Shown in pieces: positions 15,391-21,031 of a DNA stretch of 21,031 bases; positions within the stretch are counted from its first letter, which is position 1; each line of letters starts with the position of its first letter. Both the position numbers and the translations under genes were made by a program. Below the pieces are notes generated by a model that saw only the letters and a program-made list of their open reading frames with translations, did no database searches and was not told the origin of the DNA. This DNA is from a virus: IMG/VR virus record IMGVR_UViG_3300023237_000094, positions 1-21,031 of that record, one strand, 5' to 3'.

Positions 15391-16748
15391 TATGCCATTC
15401 CTCCATTTTCAAGTTGTTTCATCATAGCGTACATTTTCTGAGCTCCAACATTTGGATCTCCTCCACCTGCATTTTTAACTGCATCAGCTGTAAACACGAA
15501 TTCATTATTAGATAACATTGCTGGAATATCATCTTCTTTTTCTTTTATACCAATTGGCGGAACAAATCCACCCTGATCTCTATAATCTAGTTCAGATACT
15601 CCACTTTGATTTTGTCTAGGATTACCTACAGGCATTCCCATTTGATCTGCTATTTGAGGAGCTGCCATGATACCATCTTGGACAGAATTTCCATATGCGT
15701 AACCCATTCTTCCACCTTGTGCCATCATAGGCATTTGTGGTTGACTAAAAAAACCTTCTTGAGTAGCCTCTGAAATTATATTTCCTATTCCACCTCCTTG
15801 ATAACCTATTCTTCCACCATTAGCCGCTCGCACCCCGTAATAAGGATTATTAGCACTAGACGGAAGTTGATATCTAGAAGCACCAGCAGTGTTTTGTAAA
15901 TTTGCATTTAAAGTTGTTTTCCATTGTTCTACTCTTGCGGTATATTCTTCCATAGACTCACCAGGTTTTTGTTCCGGTTGTCCACCAGACATCGCTCCAC
16001 CTATTGCTCCTATTCCACCCGCTATCAAAGATCCTGTACCTGGTATTAAACTACTAGCTACACTTCCAACTGAACCAAAAGAAGCTGGTAATAATTGATT
16101 AACTCCTTGTGTAAGACTATTTCCTAAAAGAGAATTACCTAAACCAAATTGTCCACCTCCTCCTAAAAGTCCAGAAGTAGCCGCTTCAGATCCAAATGCA
16201 GGTGCTCCAGTTAATGAAAAACCTCCAGGAGATAATCCAAATCCACCACCGCCCGCGTAAATAGCTGCAGCCATTAAAGCCATTTTTCCTAAATCACTTG
16301 ACGCAACTTTTTTAACAACATTAGCTACACCCTTAACGGCTCCTGAAATTCCTTTAGTTATTCCTTTAAAAAAACTGCCGAATCCATATTGTTCTCTATC
16401 TACTAATCTTCCAATTCCTCCGGAAGCATAACCCATTCTTCCACCAAATCTCGCTTGAACTCTATTCTCATCGGATACTTCTTGCATACCCCCTTGTGCA
16501 ACCGCTTGAATCATTTGTTTTGCAATTCTAATTGCTTCTTCTTGTGGAATACCTTCATCCATTAACATTTTAACAATAGTAACTATTGCTTGTTGTGGAT
16601 CCATTTGTGGTTTAGCTTGCGGTTGAGCTTGCATCTGCTGAGGAGATGCTTGCATCATATCTTGATTATCTTGCATAGATTGTTCATCTTGCATTCCTTC
16701 TCCGCCCATATTATAAAATTGTCTATTCATCTGTGATCTAGATATCAT
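15390..16748 (-). CDS. Gly-rich structural protein with three GGRMGYA-type motifs
   Basis: A 452-aa protein of the virion block. Residues 17-52 are Met/Gln-rich. Residues about 54-85 form a helix (MLMDEGIPQEEAIRIAKQMI). A Gly/Ala/Leu-rich hydrophobic stretch runs from about 127 to 255. Three copies of a short motif occur: GGRMGYA (102-108), GGRIGYQ (311-317) and GGRMGYA (345-351). The C-terminus has DDIPAMLSNNEFVFTADAV (406-424), then GGGDPNVGAQKMYAMM. I recall that ending as a recurrent C-terminal motif in phage structural or tape-measure-like proteins. It could be an internal or tail-associated protein. AAAGGA lies only 2 nt before ATG 16748, so ATG 16730 (M7) is an alternative start, though it has no ribosome-binding site. 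Confidence 0.82.
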   Translation of the reverse strand: MISRSQMNRQFYNMGGEGMQDEQSMQDNQDMMQASPQQMQAQPQAKPQMDPQQAIVTIVKMLMDEGIPQEEAIRIAKQMIQAVAQGGMQEVSDENRVQARFGGRMGYASGGIGRLVDREQYGFGSFFKGITKGISGAVKGVANVVKKVASSDLGKMALMAAAIYAGGGGFGLSPGGFSLTGAPAFGSEAATSGLLGGGGQFGLGNSLLGNSLTQGVNQLLPASFGSVGSVASSLIPGTGSLIAGGIGAIGGAMSGGQPEQKPGESMEEYTARVEQWKTTLNANLQNTAGASRYQLPSSANNPYYGVRAANGGRIGYQGGGIGNIISEATQEGFFSQPQMPMMAQGGRMGYAYGNSVQDGIMAAPQIADQMGMPVGNPRQNQSGVSELDYRDQGGFVPPIGIKEKEDDIPAMLSNNEFVFTADAVKNAGGGDPNVGAQKMYAMMKQLENGGMA

Positions 16749-16759
16749 ATTCCTTTAAA

Positions 16760-16771
16760 ATTGTTAACAAT
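16760..16771. promoter_or_regulatory. 12-bp palindrome, possible operator
   Basis: ATTGTTAACAAT is a perfect 12-bp palindrome. It lies between a candidate promoter (16801-16829) and the ribosome-binding site of the gene starting at 16748, in one of the few non-coding gaps of the late block. It could be a dimeric repressor site. In AT-rich DNA such a palindrome can also arise by chance. Confidence 0.3.
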
Positions 16772-16800
16772 AAGGCAGGTGCAAAGTCCTGAAAACATAT

Positions 16801-16829
16801 ACTTTACTTCGTTTTTTTGTCTAGGTCAA
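16801..16829 (-). promoter_or_regulatory. Candidate promoter inside the late block
   Basis: On the minus strand TTGACC (16829-16824), a 17-bp spacer and TAAAGT (16806-16801) resemble a sigma70 promoter. The -35 covers the stop codon of the upstream glycosyltransferase, the same arrangement as the replication promoter near 6820. It would serve the 452-aa gene and those after it. Confidence 0.4.
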
Positions 16830-17653
16830 TCTTTTTTAAAATCAAGATCATCCATCAAACGACCTGTAAACCTGTATTCACCAATGTGGGTAATATATTC
16901 ATCAACTAAAATATGACATTTACCACCTATTTCAGCCCATCGTTTGCAGAAGCCAAAATCTTCTCCGTAATACTTCTTGGTTTCTGGTTCATGGTAACAG
17001 TCAAAGAAATTATACATAAACTCTTTTTCCACCATCTTACCATTGAGGACGGTAGGTTGATTGATTTTTAATTCAGGTAGTTCTTTAATCATTTTTTTAA
17101 ACACTTGTTTCTTGATTAACATACATCCCGTAGGAGCATGGGTTACTTCTGCTACTCCCCCAATTACCTTTACCTCATTTTTTCCCTCTAGTTTAAGAGG
17201 CCAGGTAAAACCTTGTTTAGACATAGTGTTTCCATCGGTAATGTTTTTATGTTTAATTCGTTTGGCTATCTTTTCCCAGTCCAGGTCTTTTAAAGGATAC
17301 GGAGCTGCAACAATATCTTTATCTGCTGCAACTAATTTCATAATAGTCTCAAAAGAAAATTCAATATCTGAATCAATAAACAACATATGAGAGTAAGGAT
17401 GTTTTATGGATTCTTCCATAAAAGTATTAACACATAAATTCCTACCTTGAGTTACTAAGGAAGATTTTAATAAAGTAAAAGAAACTAAAATACCATTAGA
17501 CATACATTTTTGTTGAAAAGCTAATAACGCTTGTGTGTAGTGAATAGAGCATTCACTATGAACTGGAGTTGCTACAAAGATAGAGGGTAATGTACTAACG
17601 TTAGGTACCTCTGTCTTTTTATTCATCCAGATAGGTTTACTTGGATTTTGCAT
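16826..17653 (-). CDS. GT-A fold glycosyltransferase
   Basis: A 275-aa glycosyltransferase of the GT-A class, close to the GT2-like type. The N-terminal Rossmann-like start is SIFVATPVHSE (24-34). An Arg-containing loop SLVTQGRNLCV follows (65-75). The metal-binding DxD is D94-S95-D96 in MLFIDSDIEF. Then come DIVAAPYPLKD and THAPTGCMLIKKQVF, a second conserved region. YYGEDFGFCKRW near residue 230 supplies the acidic residues (ED) expected of the catalytic base region. It has no membrane helix, so it should act in the cytoplasm. ATG 17653 lies 17 nt inside the end of the GT-B gene, with AAGGAG 7 nt upstream. The paired genes probably modify one target, perhaps a virion protein or host surface glycan, which is inference. 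Confidence 0.87.
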   Translation of the reverse strand: MQNPSKPIWMNKKTEVPNVSTLPSIFVATPVHSECSIHYTQALLAFQQKCMSNGILVSFTLLKSSLVTQGRNLCVNTFMEESIKHPYSHMLFIDSDIEFSFETIMKLVAADKDIVAAPYPLKDLDWEKIAKRIKHKNITDGNTMSKQGFTWPLKLEGKNEVKVIGGVAEVTHAPTGCMLIKKQVFKKMIKELPELKINQPTVLNGKMVEKEFMYNFFDCYHEPETKKYYGEDFGFCKRWAEIGGKCHILVDEYITHIGEYRFTGRLMDDLDFKKD

Positions 17654-18572
17654 TAATAGCTCCTTTCAAAAAGTTGGTCCAGGCATTTCCCTGTTTAGTC
17701 CAATTATAATATTGATTCATATAATTGATCTGGTTTTGTAAGTGTTGTTTCACTCCATCAGAATTTAATTTATTTGCAATAGCATTAATAGCATAAGCAA
17801 ATTGTTTTGCTAAATTTTCATAATTTTTTTGATAAGGAACATAAGTAGAAAATTCAGCGCAGGTTTCAAACAAAGCTCCATAATCTGTAGTAATAGTATA
17901 CAGACCCGCTGCCATAGCTTCTACTGCAGAAATACAAAAAGTCTCTTCAAAGATACTAGGGAAAGCAAATATATGATACTTATGTAAATTCTCTAAAATG
18001 TATTTATTTGGTTTATACCCAATGTAATTTACATTAGGTAATTCTTTAGCTTGATCGTATAGACCTTGATAATGTTTATCATTAACTTCTTTAAAAGCAG
18101 TTCCATAAATCTCGCAGCTAGAATAAACATCTAATGATACCAGTGGATTGGTAACCAATTGCATAGCTGCTAGCATCACGTTTAATCCTCTCCATGGAGT
18201 AGGATGGAATATTAATTTAATAGGATCCCCTGATTTATATTCAAGGTTTCTGGGTGTGATAGAGTCTATACCATTTTTAATAACCGTAGATCGTTCGCAA
18301 GGAATGTCAAACATCATTCTAAATTTCTCATAGTTCCAATGACTATTAAATACATACCAATCATATTTAGAATGGTTAGATTTATCTTTAAACCAAGATG
18401 CTAAATTAGGTTGATCATAGGAATTATGTTGCCAAAGAATATTAACTTTGCTAGGATGTAAAGGTATTTTTTCTGGAACAGAAGTGGTAATCTGTACTTG
18501 ATCCAATAGTTCTTTACTTACATGTCTTTCTAAGAACTGCATCTGCAGTTCCGTTCCACCAAGTGGTTGCAT
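17637..18572 (-). CDS. GT-B fold (GT4-like) glycosyltransferase
   Basis: A 311-aa GT4-like glycosyltransferase. The early glycine loop is PLGGTEL (3-9). The N-domain holds ILWQHNSYDQP and DWYVFNSHWN, where the histidine-rich positions are typical. STVIKNGID (96-103) is the usual N-terminal to C-terminal domain boundary motif. FHPTPWRGLNVML (122-134) is the nucleotide-phosphate loop region. The E-x7-E motif is E210...E218 in EETFCISAVEAMAAG, followed by TDYGALFE. It is shorter than typical GT4 enzymes (about 350-400 aa), mainly in the N-terminal domain, but all main landmarks remain. Its ATG shares one base with the upstream stop (TAATG), and no strong Shine-Dalgarno is seen, so coupling is likely. 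It overlaps the GT-A gene after it. Confidence 0.9.
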   Translation of the reverse strand: MQPLGGTELQMQFLERHVSKELLDQVQITTSVPEKIPLHPSKVNILWQHNSYDQPNLASWFKDKSNHSKYDWYVFNSHWNYEKFRMMFDIPCERSTVIKNGIDSITPRNLEYKSGDPIKLIFHPTPWRGLNVMLAAMQLVTNPLVSLDVYSSCEIYGTAFKEVNDKHYQGLYDQAKELPNVNYIGYKPNKYILENLHKYHIFAFPSIFEETFCISAVEAMAAGLYTITTDYGALFETCAEFSTYVPYQKNYENLAKQFAYAINAIANKLNSDGVKQHLQNQINYMNQYYNWTKQGNAWTNFLKGAINAKSK

Positions 18573-18760
18573 TATTTTTGTCCCATTACTTTTTGTAATA
18601 AGTTTAATCCTTTGTTGGTCACAGTGACCGCAGTATCTATTGCTAAGTCCTCTTCTGAGTGGTTCGCTAAAAACAATTCTTTAGAATCGTAAGTCTTGTT
18701 AGTAGATTTACTTCTAAAAGTATGTTTTGTTTCTGTCTCTATTTTTACTAGGTTATCCAT
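18572..18760 (-). CDS. Small hypothetical protein
   Basis: A 62-aa hydrophilic protein, MDNLVKIETETKHTFRSKST onward, ending LNLLQKVMGQK. No domain is recognised. The composition (Thr, Lys, Glu) and lack of a membrane segment suggest a soluble protein. ATG 18760 overlaps the end of the preceding gene by 8 nt, and the stop shares a base with the glycosyltransferase start (TAATG). These tight junctions on both sides are the main support for it being a real gene. Confidence 0.75.
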   Translation of the reverse strand: MDNLVKIETETKHTFRSKSTNKTYDSKELFLANHSEEDLAIDTAVTVTNKGLNLLQKVMGQK

Positions 18761-19094
18761 TCTCTTGAGATCTATTAATTAACAAATAACTGATAACACC
18801 TCGTATGGTATTAGCAGTATCTGCTTGAAACTTTATACCATCTCCTGCCTCTAAGTTCAAGACTTGTCCAGCAGCTTGGTCCGTAGTATCCGCAGCTAGT
18901 ATTTTGTGAAAAAACTCATAGTCCAAACTAGCAGAAGAATCATTTACATACCCTTCTGTCAGCACATTACCGCTGTGTTGATTAGTTACACTAATACTTT
19001 TTATAATTGCAACGGAACTAGCGTCAATCGTTAATATCGTAGTTAAATTAGTAGTAGTTAAATCAAAACCTTGATTTTTATAAAAATTAGCCAT
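18753..19094 (-). CDS. Small beta-rich virion-like protein
   Basis: A 113-aa protein, MANFYKNQGFDLTTTNLTTI onward. It is made of alternating beta-prone segments with many Thr, Ser and Val (IIKSISVTNQHSG, VLTEGYVNDSSASLDYEFFH, QVLNLEAGDGIKFQA, GVISYLLINRSQ). This looks like a single beta-sandwich domain of a minor virion protein, and I recall similar proteins near tail genes of marine phages. The frame could begin five codons earlier at GTG 19109, but ATG 19094 is preferred because it forms a TAATG junction with the gene before it, as at three other sites in this block. The function is not known. Confidence 0.8.
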   Translation of the reverse strand: MANFYKNQGFDLTTTNLTTILTIDASSVAIIKSISVTNQHSGNVLTEGYVNDSSASLDYEFFHKILAADTTDQAAGQVLNLEAGDGIKFQADTANTIRGVISYLLINRSQENG

Positions 19095-19258
19095 TAGCTT
19101 AGAAACCACTCCATTCTTATTATTTCATTTTTTACAGATTCTTGATAACCAAAATTTAACTCATTCTTTAAAGTATTCAACCCTTCATTAAGTTGTCTTT
19201 GGTTGGAAACATCATACTCCGGTGTTGGTTCTGGTATAACTGCTGATATTAATGCCAT
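19094..19258 (-). CDS. Small hypothetical protein downstream of the tail-hub-like gene
   Basis: A 54-aa protein, MALISAVIPEPTPEYDVSNQ onward, with a Pro-rich start and a helical, charged remainder (LNEGLNTLKNELNFGYQ). A longer frame opens further upstream at 19309, but ATG 19258 is preferred: it follows GGAGGA by about 5 nt and forms TAATG with the preceding stop. The extra 17 codons would lie wholly inside the upstream gene. There is no recognised domain. Its place suggests a small tail or head-tail accessory protein. Confidence 0.75.
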   Translation of the reverse strand: MALISAVIPEPTPEYDVSNQRQLNEGLNTLKNELNFGYQESVKNEIIRMEWFLS

Positions 19259-21031
19259 TATCTTCTTCCTCCAGCATGAATATCTAATCTCAGTGTACCA
19301 TAACGCCAAGCCTCGTCTAAATTTTCATTCTCAATTTTTAAACTTACCTGTCTTCCTCTAACCCTAGTACTTATAAAATTGGTAGAAGTTGTAATAGTAA
19401 AAGGACCAGTAACCAAAGGTCCATTCGCATCGCTTTGACTCGATTGAGCTGGGTAATCTCTAAAGAATAAAGTTATTTTTGCGTTGCCTTCTAAATTTTT
19501 AAAGTCAGGAATAAATCTAGATACTCGCATAATATATTCTCCTTCTCCTGCCAGACCCTGTTCCGATAGGTCATAATCTCCCGATAAAATATAAGAACTA
19601 ATAGCGGTAGTTGCTCCCAAGGAATCTACTTCATTATTCCCTGTTTCTTGTGCCCAGTATTGAGAAGAACCATACCTATTGGTTACCCCTTGAATTCCTG
19701 GAAAAGAAGGAGTTCCTGTTATATTAAATTCTGTTGCATAAGGTAGATTATAGGTATCACTATCTGCATACGTAGTTCTAGCTAGGGAACCGGTTGTCCA
19801 ACTTTGTTCGATAAAATTAAACACAACGTTTCTATTAATTTGTTGAGAAGTATCAGAGGCATAAAACCAACCTACCTCATTATATAAAGTATTGTGATAT
19901 CCGTAAGTAATTTGACTTGCATCATAATTAATTCCCAGGCCTCCTCCTCGAGTTGTGAATACAAAATCTTCTACTAAGGAAGGTAATTGTTTTACCGTTC
20001 CATCATACATAAAAAATCCACCACCAAATCCCATCCAATAAACAGCTCCTTGTGCAAAGACAGCAGCGTGTTGTCCTAAACATCCGCAATTAGAACCCAC
20101 TTGTCGTAAAGAAAAAGTATAAGGTGGTCCTACGAATTGTATGACATAAGCTGCTTGATCCGTGAGTATTAGGACATAATCTTTTCCTTGTACGGCTGTT
20201 ACAATTTCATTTCCTTGGTCTAACGTAAAGGTACCTGCCGTATTGGTTGCAGTAGGGTTCCAAGTGTTAATATCTTCTTGATTAGAAAAACGTACAAACA
20301 TTCTATTTTGAGTAGTAGAATCTCCGACAGTAGTTTCTGTTCCCATTAAAAATAAATGTCTATCTCTATCAGATACCAAACTCATCAATGATCTAGTAGG
20401 AGCATTTGCTACGATAGCTGCTCTAGTCGTTAATGCATTAGGGTCCCCTTCTAAAGGAGTCCAAGTATAGGTTGCACCATTCCTTACGGTTGCAACTAGT
20501 AACTGTCCATAATTGTCCAGGGACCATGAACCCGGATCTAATACCACCGTAGAAGAAGATCTTGCTGTTCCCCATGCCTCTAAACCATAACCACCTGTTC
20601 CAAATCCATAAGCGGGAGTTTCAAACACAGGACCTATAGTTACGTAAGGCGTAACCGTTGCAGAACCTTGTGTAGACATACCGGAACCAGATTCGGTAGT
20701 AGACATAGTAATAGTAAAATCATCATCATCTGTGGAAGTAACTTCATAAGTATTGTTAGTAAATTGACTAGCTGAAAAACCTGTTTCACCACCAGTAGGT
20801 AAGGTAATACTAGTAAAAATAATATAAGAACCGTTTGCAACTCCATGAGCTACTTTATTAAGAGTCACTGTGGTGGATCCAGTAGTAGAACTAAAAGTAA
20901 AACCGGTAATAGGGGTCTCTAAAGGAGTAATATCATAAAACGCTCCTTCATAATAAATAACTAGCACTTTAGAAGTACCTAGTGCTGCGTATCGAACACC
21001 AGTTAAATCAGTCCAAGTGTGTTGTCCTCTG
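19258..21031 (-). CDS. Tail-hub / head-tail-like beta-rich structural protein, 5' end beyond window
   Basis: The frame is open from the window edge (21031) to the stop at 19258, about 591 residues, with RGQHTWTDLTGVRYAALGTS and then KVLVIYYEGAFYDITPLETP at the visible start. GTG 20967 is therefore internal, and the true start lies outside. The protein is beta-rich with repeated Trp/Gly/Tyr segments: YGFGTGGYGLEAWGTARSS, SWSLDNYGQLLVATVRNG, DRDRHLFLMGTETT, AVYWMGFGGGFFMYDGTVKQ. It looks like a beta-propeller. The end, TRVRGRQVSLKIENENLDEA then RLDIHAGGRR, is one I recall as conserved in marine phages. P22 gp10-like tail hub proteins are a plausible analogue, but I cannot confirm this. An inserted Thr/Ser-rich module sits near the visible N-terminus. 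Confidence 0.82.
   Translation of the reverse strand, partial: RGQHTWTDLTGVRYAALGTSKVLVIYYEGAFYDITPLETPITGFTFSSTTGSTTVTLNKVAHGVANGSYIIFTSITLPTGGETGFSASQFTNNTYEVTSTDDDDFTITMSTTESGSGMSTQGSATVTPYVTIGPVFETPAYGFGTGGYGLEAWGTARSSSTVVLDPGSWSLDNYGQLLVATVRNGATYTWTPLEGDPNALTTRAAIVANAPTRSLMSLVSDRDRHLFLMGTETTVGDSTTQNRMFVRFSNQEDINTWNPTATNTAGTFTLDQGNEIVTAVQGKDYVLILTDQAAYVIQFVGPPYTFSLRQVGSNCGCLGQHAAVFAQGAVYWMGFGGGFFMYDGTVKQLPSLVEDFVFTTRGGGLGINYDASQITYGYHNTLYNEVGWFYASDTSQQINRNVVFNFIEQSWTTGSLARTTYADSDTYNLPYATEFNITGTPSFPGIQGVTNRYGSSQYWAQETGNNEVDSLGATTAISSYILSGDYDLSEQGLAGEGEYIMRVSRFIPDFKNLEGNAKITLFFRDYPAQSSQSDANGPLVTGPFTITTSTNFISTRVRGRQVSLKIENENLDEAWRYGTLRLDIHAGGRR

Noticed and set aside
17061-17390. Plus-strand ORF of 109 codons
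   Set aside because: Antisense to the GT-A glycosyltransferase with intact DxD; no support of its own.
20640-20846. Minus-strand Leu-rich ORF of 68 codons
   Set aside because: Out-of-frame reading of the Thr/Ser-rich module of the tail-hub-like gene; the Leu runs come from repeated ACT/GTA-type codons.
20965-20967. GTG as the start of the tail-hub-like gene
   Set aside because: The frame continues upstream without a stop to the window edge with family-like sequence, so this is an internal Val codon.

Overview
The window is a piece of a tailed bacteriophage genome. It is AT-rich, tightly packed and almost entirely on the minus strand. The combination of a 5'-exonuclease-less family A DNA polymerase, an SF1 helicase, an archaeo-eukaryotic-type primase, an SpeD-like decarboxylase, two glycosyltransferases and a run of Gln/Gly-rich virion-like proteins resembles phages of marine Alphaproteobacteria (pelagiphage-like and uncultured marine podovirus-like genomes). 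That host assignment is my inference from remembered family resemblance; no search was run. I see no integrase, rRNA, tRNA, transposase or CRISPR array.

Layout, read in the direction of minus-strand transcription (right to left). From 21031 to 8794 is a late/structural block: a partial tail-hub-like beta-rich protein (19258-21031), three small proteins (18572-19258), a GT-B and a GT-A glycosyltransferase (16826-18572), then a Gly/Gln-rich protein with repeated GGRMGYA-type motifs, a Gln/Ala-rich protein, a 267-aa protein and a 1372-aa candidate ejection protein (9612-16748). The block ends with an 81-aa coiled-coil/membrane protein and SpeD. Genes touch or overlap, with four TAATG stop-start junctions.

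The only plus-strand gene is an SNF2-type helicase (7234-8667). It is divergent from a conserved hypothetical gene (6823-7176), and the two candidate promoters are interleaved in the same 36 bp.

From 6769 to 1 is the replication block: a coiled-coil protein, a possible ssDNA-binding protein, primase, UvrD-like helicase, DUF3310 protein, DNA polymerase, and the start of another conserved gene cut by the window edge. A near-consensus sigma70 promoter (TTGACA, 17 bp, TATATA) precedes it. Two tiny genes missed by ordinary gene calling lie here: a 19-codon CWHC mini-protein between helicase and DUF3310, and an 18-codon hydrophobic peptide whose stop overlaps the polymerase start.

I do not see an obviously new multi-gene system. 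The items most worth a second look are the two mini-ORFs, the interleaved divergent promoters, the GNRA-capped hairpin before the primase, the Leu762-type polymerase with a Gln-Glu-Pro motif A, the SpeD variant with Thr-Ser at the self-cleavage site, and the shared short motifs in the structural proteins.
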